Part shown: in pieces, positions 29,060 to 36,280 of the stretch
Numbering within the stretch: position 1 is the first letter of the stretch
Layout of the letters: each line of letters begins with the position of its first letter
Origin: Alphaproteobacteria bacterium
GTDB lineage: Bacteria; Pseudomonadota; Alphaproteobacteria; Sphingomonadales; Sphingomonadaceae
Length of the DNA stretch: 40,695 nucleotides
Direction of reading: 5' to 3'
Assembly (NCBI GenBank): GCA_018823325.1
Contig: JAHJIJ010000023.1
Coordinates: 1 to 40,695 of the forward strand
Translations under genes and position numbers: made by a program
Notes under the pieces: generated by a model
Seen by the model: only the letters and a program-made list of their open reading frames with translations
Told to the model about the DNA's origin: nothing
Databases searched by the model: none

Positions 29060-29677
29060 TCACTTCGCTGCCTTCTTGAGGGAGAGGCGAACGAGGGCAT
29101 CGAGGGTCGCGCCATCGCCCAGTTCGGCGAGGGCGGCATTGACTGCGATGCTGGCCTCGCCGGGTTTGAAGCCGAGGGAGGAGAGCGCGGAGAGGGCATC
29201 GGCCTGAACGCCACCGGCTGCTGACAGGGGCGCGGCGCCCGCGCTGCCGCCGATGGCGAAGGCGCTGGTGGCGATGGCGCCGACCTTGTCCTTGAGTTCG
29301 CGCACGATGCGCTCGGCGAGCTTGGGGCCGACGCCATTGGCGCGGGCGACCATCGCCTTGTCCTGCGCGGCGATGGCGCGGTGGAGATCGACCGGCTCCA
29401 GCGCGGAGAGGATGGCCAGCGCCACGCGGGCGCCGACGCCCTGCACGCCGGTGAGCAGGCGGAACCAGTCCCGCTCGGCCTCGCTCGCAAAGCCGACGAG
29501 GCGGATGAACTCCTCCCCCACCAGCATCTCGGTATGGACGGTGACGGCCTCGCCCACGCTGCCCAGCGCCGCGAGACTGCGCGAGGACATGCCGACCAGA
29601 TAGCCCACGCCGCCGACGTCGACGACGGCGCTGTCCAGTCCGGTGGAGACAAGCAGGCCTTTCAAATGCGCAATCAT
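29060..29677 (-). CDS. ruvA: Holliday junction DNA helicase subunit RuvA
   Basis: A 205-residue junction-binding protein. An OB-fold (about 1-63; [19 protein letters not shown]) is followed by two helix-hairpin-helix motifs ([16 protein letters not shown] and [16 protein letters not shown]), then a flexible Ala/Gly linker and the small C-terminal domain III ([18 protein letters not shown]) that touches RuvB. The ATG at 29677 gives the family N-terminus; the frame stays open upstream without homology-like sequence. The ribosome site is poor. Confidence 0.96.
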   Translation of the reverse strand: MIAHLKGLLVSTGLDSAVVDVGGVGYLVGMSSRSLAALGSVGEAVTVHTEMLVGEEFIRLVGFASEAERDWFRLLTGVQGVGARVALAILSALEPVDLHRAIAAQDKAMVARANGVGPKLAERIVRELKDKVGAIATSAFAIGGSAGAAPLSAAGGVQADALSALSSLGFKPGEASIAVNAALAELGDGATLDALVRLSLKKAAK

Positions 29678-30068
29678 GCGGCGGGTGTAGCGATGTTCCC
29701 GCTTCGTTTCCACCGCTTCTGTGTGGGTCGGGGAGGGCAACAACAACTAAGTGGTTGGGTGGGTCGGCGCCTCAGGTATGAATCATTTTATATCAATATG
29801 TTATGATGAAGGCGTTTCGCGACAGGGGCCGATTTATCGTTCAATCCGTCATTTCGTCCTGTTCGATCGCACGAGGGGCTATTAGTGCGGGGTTGGCCGC
29901 TGGAGGCCACGTCGTGCGATGGCGCCGATACGCGCGCTGCTGATTGACAAATCGGCCCGCTTTGCCTATCCGCGCGCCTTCGGACAGACGGCCGCTCCTC
30001 CCGAACCGGGGCGACGCGGCCATTTTTGTCGATTCTGCAGAACCCGATTCGATGTTGAGGAATGAACG
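29678..30068. other. 391-base divergent region between ruvA and rpmH
   Basis: It contains an AT-rich patch at 29777-29810 (6 G/C of 34 by hand count) and the rpmH promoter. I found no DnaA boxes or other origin signals, although rpmH lies near the origin in many bacteria. There is no convincing gene. Confidence 0.6.
29944..29972 (+). promoter_or_regulatory. Sigma-70-type promoter of rpmH-rnpA
   Basis: A perfect -35 TTGACA (29944-29949) and -10 TATCCG (29967-29972) are 17 bases apart, about 97 bases before the rpmH start. This is the best vegetative promoter match I saw in the window, as expected for a ribosomal protein gene. Confidence 0.72.
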
Positions 30069-30203
30069 ATGAAGCGCACCTTTCAGCCGAGCAACCTTGT
30101 TCGCAAGCGCCGCCACGGCTTCCGCCTGCGCATGGCGACGGCGGCCGGTCGCAAGCTGCTGAATGCGCGCCGCGCCCGCGGCCGCAAGAAGCTGACCGCC
30201 TGA
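30069..30203 (+). CDS. rpmH: Ribosomal protein bL34
   Basis: A 44-residue, very basic large-subunit ribosomal protein. It begins [18 protein letters not shown] and ends GRKKLTA, the near-invariant family pattern. The ATG at 30069 has TGAGGA upstream. Its stop lies 44 bases before the rnpA start. Confidence 0.98.
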   Translation: MKRTFQPSNLVRKRRHGFRLRMATAAGRKLLNARRARGRKKLTA

Positions 30204-30247
30204 TCGAGCCCGGCGCGGACGGCGTGCCCCGGCGCGCCGTGGGTCGC

Positions 30248-30739
30248 ATGACCCGCCGCGCCGACTATCTGGCCGCCAATCGCGGCCAGCGCGCGCCCAT
30301 GCCCGGCTTCGTGCTGCTGGTGCGCGATCGCGGCAATGGCGATTCCACGGCCCGCCTCGGCATTACAGTCACCAAGAAGATTGGCGGCGCTGTCATCCGC
30401 AACCGGATGAAGCGCCGTTTTCGCGCGCTTGCCCGCGAGATACTCCCTGCACATGCGATTGCCGGCGCCGATCATGTGCTGATCGGCCGCGAGGGGGGCG
30501 TGGAGCGCGATTATGCGCTGCTCGCCGCCGAGCTGGAGAAAGCGCTGCGGCGCATCGCCAGCGGCAAGGGCGCGCCGCCGCGCGATGGCGGGCGTGGACG
30601 TGGCGGCCGGGGTTCCGGCGGGAACAAGAGCGCGCGCAAGAGCGATGCGTCCATGGGAGCGGATGCGGCTGGCAATGGCCCCAGTGCAGCTTCCGGCGAG
30701 GTTGGTGACGGCGTTCCCAGCGATGAGCCGCCAACATGA
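30248..30739 (+). CDS. rnpA: Ribonuclease P protein component with long C-terminal tail
   Basis: The core (about 1-104) is the RNase P protein that helps the RNA subunit trim tRNA 5' ends: MTRRADYLAANRG, FVLLVRDRG, RLGITVTKKIGGAVIRNR and MKRRFRALARE, including the RNR signature. Most RnpA proteins are about 110-130 residues; this one has 163 because of a roughly 59-residue Gly/Arg/Ser-rich tail (GRGRGGRGSGGNKSARKS and on). The ATG at 30248 is the simplest start; in-frame GTG codons at 30221 and 30239 are alternatives and none has a strong ribosome site. The genuine tail extends to TGA at 30739. Confidence 0.92.
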   Translation: MTRRADYLAANRGQRAPMPGFVLLVRDRGNGDSTARLGITVTKKIGGAVIRNRMKRRFRALAREILPAHAIAGADHVLIGREGGVERDYALLAAELEKALRRIASGKGAPPRDGGRGRGGRGSGGNKSARKSDASMGADAAGNGPSAASGEVGDGVPSDEPPT

Positions 30740-30774
30740 TTCAAATGAGTCGCCAGTCCGACCATGCTCAACCC

Positions 30775-30851
30775 GTGCTCCTGCGCAGGCAGGAGCCCAA
30801 GCCACAACCGACAGCCCTCCCCGCCGTAGGCTCCTGCCTGCGCAGGAGCAC
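30775..30851. repeat. Inverted repeat, CCTGCGCAGG family
   Basis: Two 23-base arms (30775-30797 and 30829-30851) are perfect reverse complements, and each itself contains the palindrome CTCCTGCGCAGG or its inverse. The spacer is 31 bases. It looks like a mobile or REP-type intergenic unit. Confidence 0.85.
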
Positions 30852-30975
30852 GGCGGTTTGGGGTTTCGGCGGTGGTCGGGCGCGAGGGGCGGTTGCGTCT
30901 GCTGGTGCTGGTGCGGATGATCGCAATCGGCGCGTTCCCCTGTTTGCGGGTGAGGCTGTTGTCTGGATTTCATCA

Positions 30976-31008
30976 CCGTTCGCCCTTCGACAAGCTCAGG
31001 GCGAACGG
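30976..31008. repeat. REP palindrome (REP2)
   Basis: A single near-perfect palindrome, CCGTTCGCCCT, then TCGACAAGCTC, then AGGGCGAACGG. It has the same core as the arms of 2853-2942 and 34183-34272. It lies 42 bases before yidD. Confidence 0.85.
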
Positions 31009-31049
31009 AAGAGGGTGGCGCCGCACCGGACAACCGGGCCCATCACCCC

Positions 31050-31262
31050 ATGATTGCTCGCCTCCTCATCCTCATCGCGCGCTTCTGGCAGATCGGGCCG
31101 AGCCGGATTTTGCCGCCGTCCTGCCGCTATTCGCCAAGCTGCTCGCAATATGCGATTGAGGCCTTGCGGAAATATGGGGCGATAAGGGGTGGCTGGCTGG
31201 CGTTGAAGCGGCTATTGCGCTGCCACCCATGGGGCGGCTGCGGCCATGATCCGGTGCCCTGA
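31050..31262 (+). CDS. yidD: Membrane protein insertion efficiency factor YidD
   Basis: A 70-residue small protein of the YidD family, which helps YidC insert membrane proteins. The hallmark PSCRYSPSCSQYAIEALRKYG and the C-terminal RCHPWGGCGHDPVP are both present, with the three conserved cysteines. An amphipathic N-terminus (MIARLLILIARFW) suits membrane attachment. It precedes yidC by 53 bases, as expected. Confidence 0.96.
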   Translation: MIARLLILIARFWQIGPSRILPPSCRYSPSCSQYAIEALRKYGAIRGGWLALKRLLRCHPWGGCGHDPVP

Positions 31263-31315
31263 CGCGCCGAATCTCCCTCACATGTGCTGATAAAAAGAGA
31301 CGGAAGCCAAGAGAC

Positions 31316-33043
31316 GTGGACGACAAGCGCAACATCATCCTCGCCGTGGTGCTCACCATCGGCATCCTCTTTGGCTGGCCCCTCATCAGCGGCTATTTCT
31401 TCCCGCCGTCAGCCCAGCCGATCGTGCAGGCCGAGCAGCAGGCCCAGCAGGACGCGACCGGCGCGGCGCCCAATGTGCGCGGCGGGCCGATGGCCGAAGG
31501 CGGGCAGGCGATTCGTCCGATCGACGCCGTGCTCGGTGACAGCCAGCGCGTCGCGATCGAGACGCCAAAGCTGCGCGGATCGATCAATCTGCGCGGCGCG
31601 CGGATCGATGATGTTGTGCTGCCCACGCACCGCCAGACCGTGGAAGAAGGCGCACCGCCGGTTCGCCTGTTCAGCCCGAGCGGCACGGCCGACGCCTATT
31701 TCGCAAGCTTCGGCTGGAATGGCGAAGGCGTGCGCGTGCCGGACGCGAACACGGTGTGGACCGCCGATGGCAACAAGCTGACGCCGCAGACGCCGGTGAC
31801 GCTGCGCTGGAGCAACGGCGCGGGCCAGACCTTCGTCATGCGCTATTCCATCGATGAAGATTATCTGCTGACCGTTGCGCAGACGGTCGAGAATGCCAGC
31901 AGCAGTGCCATTGCCGTGCGCAATTATGGCCTGCTCTCGCGCATTGGCCCGTCGCGCGACCCCTCGACCTGGACGATCCACACCGGCCCGGTCGGCGTGT
32001 TCAACGGATCGGCCAATTACGACATCGATTTCGAGACACTCGACGAGGAAGGCGACCAGCGCTTTTCCACCACCGGAGGCTGGCTGGGCTTTACCGATCT
32101 CTACTGGCATGCGGCACTCATCCCGGCGCAAACGCTGCCGGTCGACGCGCAGTATCGCAAGGGCGCGGGCAATCGCTATCAGGCGGACCTGACCTATGCG
32201 CCCGCCGTGGTGCAGCCGGGCACATCGCTCAGCACGACCAGCCGCCTGTTCGTGGGCGCCAAGGAAACGCCGGTGCTGGACCGCTATATGGACCAGCAAG
32301 GCATCGCGCTGTTCGATCGCGCGATCGACTGGGGCTGGTTCCGTTGGTTCGAGAAGCCGATTTTCTACCTGCTCGACTGGCTGTTCCGCCACATCGGCAA
32401 TTTCGGCGTGGCGATCATCTGCCTCACCTTCGTCGTGCGTGGTCTGATGTTCCCCATCGCCCAGCGCCAGTTCGCCAGCATGGCCGCGATGCGTGCCATC
32501 CAGCCGAAAATGAAGGCGCTGCAGGAGCGCTACAAGAACGACAAGCCCAAGATGCAGCAGGAGATCATGGCGCTCTACAAGACGGAGAAGGTCAATCCGC
32601 TTGCGGGCTGCCTGCCGATCTTCCTGCAGATCCCCATCTTCTTCGCGCTCTACAAGGTGCTGATGCTGGCCGTGGATATGCGCCACCAGCCCTTCTACCT
32701 GTGGATCAAGGATCTCTCCGCGCCCGACCCGGCGCACATTCTCAACCTGTTCGGCCTGCTGCCGTTCACGCCGCCGTCGTTCCTCGGCATCGGCATTCTC
32801 GCGGTGATCCTCGGCATCACCATGTGGCTGCAGTTCAAGCTCAACCCGGCGCCGATGGACGATATGCAGAAGCAGATCTTCGCGATCATGCCGTGGATGA
32901 TGATGTTCATCATGGCACCTTTCGCGGCGGGCCTGCTGATCTACTGGTGCACCTCCAATATCCTCACCATCGCGCAACAATGGTGGCTGTATCGCCAGCA
33001 CCCCGTGCTGGGGCAGCCGGCGGCGGATGCGGCCAAGGGGTGA
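31316..33043 (+). CDS. yidC: Membrane protein insertase YidC
   Basis: A 575-residue inner-membrane insertase that acts alone or with SecYEG. An N-terminal anchor (NIILAVVLTIGILFGWPL) is followed by a large periplasmic domain (about 50-340) and five core helices. The signature KVNPLAGCLPIFLQIPIFFALYKVL begins near residue 425, and the conserved positive residue of the insertion groove lies in VVRGLMFPIAQRQF. The start is GTG at 31316 with AAGAGA upstream; no ATG fits before the N-terminal helix. Long periplasmic domains are usual for Gram-negative YidC. Confidence 0.96.
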   Translation: MDDKRNIILAVVLTIGILFGWPLISGYFFPPSAQPIVQAEQQAQQDATGAAPNVRGGPMAEGGQAIRPIDAVLGDSQRVAIETPKLRGSINLRGARIDDVVLPTHRQTVEEGAPPVRLFSPSGTADAYFASFGWNGEGVRVPDANTVWTADGNKLTPQTPVTLRWSNGAGQTFVMRYSIDEDYLLTVAQTVENASSSAIAVRNYGLLSRIGPSRDPSTWTIHTGPVGVFNGSANYDIDFETLDEEGDQRFSTTGGWLGFTDLYWHAALIPAQTLPVDAQYRKGAGNRYQADLTYAPAVVQPGTSLSTTSRLFVGAKETPVLDRYMDQQGIALFDRAIDWGWFRWFEKPIFYLLDWLFRHIGNFGVAIICLTFVVRGLMFPIAQRQFASMAAMRAIQPKMKALQERYKNDKPKMQQEIMALYKTEKVNPLAGCLPIFLQIPIFFALYKVLMLAVDMRHQPFYLWIKDLSAPDPAHILNLFGLLPFTPPSFLGIGILAVILGITMWLQFKLNPAPMDDMQKQIFAIMPWMMMFIMAPFAAGLLIYWCTSNILTIAQQWWLYRQHPVLGQPAADAAKG

Positions 33044-33098
33044 GGTCGGGGGTTGTTCGGCCTCATGGCTGGCCTGCACTGGCAAGCTGAAGGAAGAA

Positions 33099-33244
33099 AG
33101 CTGGACCCCGGGTCAAGCCCGGGGCGACGGTGGGAGAGTAGGCAGCGGTCTGCGCTGATCGGCGCTCGAGCCCTGCGCGGCTTCCTCCCCAAAAAATTCG
33201 GCATTTGTCCCTTCGTCAGCCCGGGCTTGACCCGGGGTCCAGCT
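33099..33244. repeat. Inverted repeat pair, CTGGACCCCGGG family
   Basis: Arms at 33099-33124 (AGCTGGACCCCGGGTCAAGC...) and 33217-33244 are nearly perfect reverse complements, each also containing a GGGTCAAGCCC core. They enclose about 90 bases with no gene and sit between yidC and engB. This motif is a common dispersed repeat in sphingomonads as I recall. Confidence 0.82.
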
Positions 33245-33320
33245 GCCCTTGGAGCGGCTGCTAAGGATGGCCCCGCGCCTTTCAGGTGACGCGTGCCGGG
33301 TAAGGCGCTAGGGGGACGGG

Positions 33321-33989
33321 ATGGACCAGACCGACACAGATCAAGCCCAGAGCGAACAGGACTATGCCGAGCGCATCGAGGAGGCGCGGCGGGTTTTTTC
33401 CGGGCCGATCAGCTTCCTCAAGTCGGCGCCGGGGCTGCAGTTCCTGCCGCCAGCGAGTGTGCCGGAAGTGGCCTTTGCCGGCCGCTCCAATGTCGGCAAA
33501 TCCTCGCTCATCAACGCGCTGACCAACCGCAACAGCCTTGCACGCACGTCCAACACGCCGGGGCGCACGCAGGAGTTGAACTTCTTCGACGTCGGCGAGC
33601 CGCTGCGCTTCCGGCTCGTGGACATGCCGGGCTATGGCTATGCCAAGGCGCCCAAGGATGTCGTGAAGCAGTGGCGCTTTCTCGTGAACGACTTCCTGCG
33701 CGGGCGGCCGGTGCTCAAGCGCACGCTGGTGCTGGTGGATGCGCGGCATGGCCTCAAGGATGTCGACCGGACTTTGCTCGACATGCTGGATGAAGCGGCC
33801 GTGAGCTATCGCATGGTGTTGACCAAGGGGGACAAGGTGAAAGCGAGCGAGCTTGAGGCGGTGACGGAGCGCACCGCGACGGAAGTGCGCAAGCGCCCGG
33901 CGGCGCATCCGCAGATCATTGCGACCTCGGCCGAGAAGGGGCTGGGGATGCCGGAGCTTCGCGCGGCGGTGATCGAGGCGCTGGATTGA
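33321..33989 (+). CDS. engB: Ribosome biogenesis GTPase EngB (YihA/YsxC)
   Basis: A 222-residue small GTPase needed for large ribosomal subunit assembly. GTP motifs: G1 GRSNVGKS (54-61), G2 threonines in TSNTPGRTQELNFF, G3 DMPGYGYAKA, G4 TKGD and G5 ATSAEKG. An N-terminal segment (PISFLKSAPGLQFLPPASVPEVAFAG) is typical. The ATG at 33321 follows GGGACGGG. In many Alphaproteobacteria argB comes next; here a palindrome-rich gap and a converging haemoglobin gene follow. Confidence 0.95.
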   Translation: MDQTDTDQAQSEQDYAERIEEARRVFSGPISFLKSAPGLQFLPPASVPEVAFAGRSNVGKSSLINALTNRNSLARTSNTPGRTQELNFFDVGEPLRFRLVDMPGYGYAKAPKDVVKQWRFLVNDFLRGRPVLKRTLVLVDARHGLKDVDRTLLDMLDEAAVSYRMVLTKGDKVKASELEAVTERTATEVRKRPAAHPQIIATSAEKGLGMPELRAAVIEALD

Positions 33990-34108
33990 GGATGTGCCGG
34001 CGGGGCCGGTTGCGTTCCGGACGCTTGCTTTCGCGCGAGCACGTCGCGGTTGGGGGATGTGCGTGGCGCCGCTGTTAGACGGCGTGGACAAAATTCAACC
34101 TTGCACCG

Positions 34109-34174
34109 AATGGCAGCTTTTTGAGCTCTGCGTTTAAAAGCCGCAAGTCTGGATGCGACGACAAAGCTGCCATT
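34109..34174. repeat. Unassigned inverted repeat
   Basis: AATGGCAGCTTT (34109-34120) and AAAGCTGCCATT (34163-34174) are perfect 12-base inverted arms around a 42-base spacer. It is not related to the adjacent REP core. It may be one unit of a dispersed intergenic repeat or a stable RNA stem. Confidence 0.7.
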
Positions 34175-34182
34175 GCCCCCCC

Positions 34183-34272
34183 CGTTCGCCCTGAGCTTGT
34201 CGAAGGGCTATCCTTCTTCTGCCCACGTTTCAAAGGAGAAGGACAGGGCTTCGACAAGCTCAGCCCGAACGG
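34183..34272. repeat. REP palindrome pair (REP3)
   Basis: Inverted arms at 34183-34208 and 34248-34272 share the CTTCGACAAGCTCAG...GAACGG core with REP1. The spacing (39 bases) and total length (90) are the same as in REP1 at 2853-2942, and the spacers also have pairing TCCTTCT/GGAGAAGGA ends. Confidence 0.85.
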
Positions 34273-34378
34273 AGTAGATCGGCAAACGATCGCCACGCAT
34301 GACATTTCCACGGGAAAGCTGGCTGTCAGTGCGGCCCGATAGCTGGCGACCAGTCAGGAAGGAGTTGGTTCAGGCGCC

Positions 34379-34795
34379 CTAGTCGCCTTGCATTGCCTGG
34401 CCCATGCGGGAGAACGCGGCATTCATCTTTTCGGCCAGCGCTTCGTCCACGCCCGTATCGGTGAGGGCCTGCGCCATCGCCTGTGTCCATTGCCGGGTCT
34501 CCACCGCGCCAAAGCCGATCTGGCGATGTGCGGACATGATGCAGGTGCCGGGATGCTGCGTGAACCAGTCGCGAGGGCCGCCGAGCCAGGCGGTGAGGAA
34601 ACCGGTGAGCGAGTCCCGCATCGGCGTGAGATCGGGCGCGTGGATGGCGCGCAGCTGCGCAAAGCGCGGGTCCCGCTCCATGAGATCGTAGAAGCGCTCG
34701 ACCAGCGCGCGGACGGCGGGGGTGCCGCCGATCTCGTCATAGGGCAGCGGGGCCGGATCGGGCGGGGATGCTTGGGCGGCGGTGGACTGGGTCAT
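34379..34795 (-). CDS. Group II truncated haemoglobin
   Basis: A 138-residue 2-over-2 globin of the trHbO type. It shows the globin start YDEIGGTPAVRALVERFYDLMERDP, then LTGFLTAWLGGPRDWF, the proximal histidine in CIMSAHRQIGFG and the group II tryptophan (G8) in ETRQWTQAM. Such proteins bind oxygen or other small ligands and may deal with reactive oxygen or nitrogen species; the actual ligand is unknown. It lies 76 bases after the DUF985 cupin gene on the same strand. The start is ATG at 34795; the N-terminal 17 residues are Ala/Pro-rich and poorly conserved-looking. Confidence 0.92.
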   Translation of the reverse strand: MTQSTAAQASPPDPAPLPYDEIGGTPAVRALVERFYDLMERDPRFAQLRAIHAPDLTPMRDSLTGFLTAWLGGPRDWFTQHPGTCIMSAHRQIGFGAVETRQWTQAMAQALTDTGVDEALAEKMNAAFSRMGQAMQGD

Positions 34796-34871
34796 TCGGC
34801 TGGGCTCATGGCGCAGGTCTCCTCATGCATCCGGCCATGACAGGGGAGGCGCAGCGCCGCCTTGCGCTGGA

Positions 34872-35333
34872 TCAAGCCGTGGGCGGATCGCCCGGTGCCC
34901 AGTCCGTTGGCGCCAGCACGAAGCCGGCGAAGTCGAAGCCCGGCGCAACGATGCAGGAGACCAGCGCCCAGCCCCGGTCCGCCTCTGCCGCCTGCCAGTG
35001 ATGGGGCGCGATGACATGCTGCGGGACCTCCCCGGCGAGCACATCGCCGCCGAGGCGCACGGTGGTGACCGCACCCGCATCATGGGGCGCGGTCGAGAGG
35101 GTGAGCGCGCTGCCGGCATGCCAGAGCCACACCTCGCTTGCATCCACCTTGTGCCAGTGCGAGCGCTGGCCTTGCTCCAGCAGGAAATGGATGGCGGTGG
35201 CGCCGGCGCGCTCGCCCGGCGCTGCGTCCGCGCGCCAGGTCTCGCGATACCAGCCGCCCTCGGGATGGGGCTGCAGGGCGAGACGATCGATGAGGGCGCG
35301 GGCGGTGTGGTCGGTGACGGTGGGCTCGGTCAT
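34872..35333 (-). CDS. DUF985 cupin-like protein
   Basis: A 153-residue cytosolic protein of the DUF985 (Cupin_5) family. It has the N-terminal family motif LQPHPEGGWYRETWR, the cupin core IHFLLEQGQRSHWHKVDASEVWLWHAG (with His-x-His) and a C-terminal VSCIVAPGFDFAGFVLA strand. The fold is a double-stranded beta helix that may bind a small molecule or metal; no reaction is established. The ATG at 35333 faces the divergent SRAP-like gene. It lies upstream of the truncated haemoglobin gene on the same strand. Confidence 0.9.
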   Translation of the reverse strand: MTEPTVTDHTARALIDRLALQPHPEGGWYRETWRADAAPGERAGATAIHFLLEQGQRSHWHKVDASEVWLWHAGSALTLSTAPHDAGAVTTVRLGGDVLAGEVPQHVIAPHHWQAAEADRGWALVSCIVAPGFDFAGFVLAPTDWAPGDPPTA

Positions 35334-35453
35334 GGGCGTTGTTTCGCCACAAGAGGAGGCACCGTGCAAGGGCGAGCCATGCAAGGGGCAGCGCGCCCCC
35401 GGGCATCTTCCCTTGACCGCGCGGTCGCGGGTCCGGAAGGGTCGCGCGACGTC

Positions 35454-36059
35454 ATGACTGCCTTTTACCGCCTCGATGCCACGGCCGCGCAGATCGGCGC
35501 GGCGCTGCGTACCGAGCCGGGCGCGGATCCCTGGCCGGGCGGGTACATGACGCCCGGGCGCTACGGGCCGGTGATCGTCCGCACCCGCGATGGCGTGCGC
35601 CGGCTCGTCCCGCGCCTGTGGGGCGTGCCGCCGCCGCCGGCCGCTGCACTGACTGGTGGCGCGCCGGTCGCGCATGTTCGCAATGTCGAGAGTCCGTTCT
35701 GGATCGGCACGTTGCGGCACACCGAGTTTCGCTGCCTCGTGCCCGTCACCAGCTTCCAGCTCTGGGCGCAGGCGCCCGATCCACGCACGGGCAAGCGCAC
35801 GGCGCATCGTTTCACGCTGCCCGGCGCGGCGGTCTTCGCGCTGGCGGGCATCTGGCGGGACAGCGAGGTGGCGAGCTTCGCGCTGCTCACCTGCGATCCC
35901 AACCGGCTGGTGGCCTCGGTCAATCCCCGCACCATGCCGGTGATCCTGCAGAGCGAGGACCATGAGCGCTGGCTGCGGGCGGACTGGAAGGAAGCGCAGC
36001 GGCTCGTGGCGCCGTTCCCCTCGCAGCAGATGGCGATGGATGAGGGCGGGCCGCGCTAG
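35454..36059 (+). CDS. SRAP (YedK/HMCES) family protein lacking the catalytic residues
   Basis: A 201-residue protein whose frame matches the SOS-response-associated peptidase fold: MTAFYRLDATAA at the N-terminus, RLWGVPPPP, FRCLVPVTSF, FALAGIWRDSEV and RTMPVILQSEDHERWL. Active SRAP proteins begin Met-Cys; Cys2 crosslinks abasic sites in DNA. Here residue 2 is Thr. The other key residues also differ: Asn of the NAR motif is His74, the FYEW Glu is Leu103, and His of IHxRMP is Asn157 (with one inserted residue). So it is probably not a DNA-protein crosslinker. No in-frame upstream start restores Met-Cys. The ATG at 35454 has GGAAGG upstream. It is divergent from the cupin gene. Confidence 0.85.
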   Translation: MTAFYRLDATAAQIGAALRTEPGADPWPGGYMTPGRYGPVIVRTRDGVRRLVPRLWGVPPPPAAALTGGAPVAHVRNVESPFWIGTLRHTEFRCLVPVTSFQLWAQAPDPRTGKRTAHRFTLPGAAVFALAGIWRDSEVASFALLTCDPNRLVASVNPRTMPVILQSEDHERWLRADWKEAQRLVAPFPSQQMAMDEGGPR

Positions 36060-36068
36060 CTGAACCTC

Positions 36069-36150
36069 CGTCATTCCCGCGCACGCGGGAATCCATGGGT
36101 GCGATGGCAGTTCCGCTGGGTGCTGGATTCCCGCATTCGCGGGAATGACG
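36069..36150. repeat. Inverted repeat pair, TCATTCCCGCG family
   Basis: Arms at 36069-36095 (CGTCATTCCCGC...GCGGGAATCC) and 36124-36150 are near-perfect reverse complements, each with an internal CCCGC/GCGGG palindrome. They sit between the SRAP-like gene and the gallate dioxygenase promoter. This is another common dispersed repeat type. Confidence 0.85.
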
Positions 36151-36190
36151 AGGAAATTTGATCGCAACGCTCGCAAACTGCGCCCTTTCG

Positions 36191-36225
36191 TTTGTGTTGC
36201 ATACAAATAGGGTGCGATTTACAGT
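36191..36225 (+). promoter_or_regulatory. Candidate promoter and operator of the gallate dioxygenase gene
   Basis: TTGCAT (36197-36202) and TACAGT (36220-36225) are 17 bases apart, about 56 bases before the gene. The -35 box lies in the centre of an inverted repeat, TTTGT...ACAAA (36191-36207), a likely place for a repressor or activator to act. The regulator is not in this window. Basis: sequence symmetry and consensus only. Confidence 0.4.
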
Positions 36226-36280
36226 CCGCGCCACCGGCCGCGAGTCCGTGCGCGCGCCGCAGAGACGAGAGGAGAGGCCC

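Larger units (their letters stand above)
30740..31049. other. 310-base gap between rnpA and yidD with palindromes
   Basis: Instead of the tight spacing usual in this cluster, the gap holds the CTGCGCAGG inverted pair (30775-30851) and a REP palindrome (30976-31008). I see no gene in it. Confidence 0.65.
33990..34378. other. 389-base gap between engB and truncated haemoglobin
   Basis: It contains the 12-base inverted repeat at 34109-34174 and a REP pair at 34183-34272. The rest is unremarkable. A 78-codon open frame on the minus strand runs through the REP and is not credible as a gene. Confidence 0.65.

Noticed and set aside
29678..30068. Replication origin next to rpmH
   Set aside because: No DnaA boxes and no dnaA gene in the window; AT-richness is limited to one short patch.
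31409..33085. Minus-strand open frame of 558 codons over yidC
   Set aside because: Shadow of YidC; no ribosome site and no recognisable fold.
30775..34272. Insertion sequence or transposon remnants
   Set aside because: The palindromes are short, lack any transposase frame or target duplications I could see, and fit REP-type repeats better.
34075..34311. 78-codon open frame on the minus strand
   Set aside because: Most of it is translated REP palindrome (FGLSLSKPC and similar), a common false gene.
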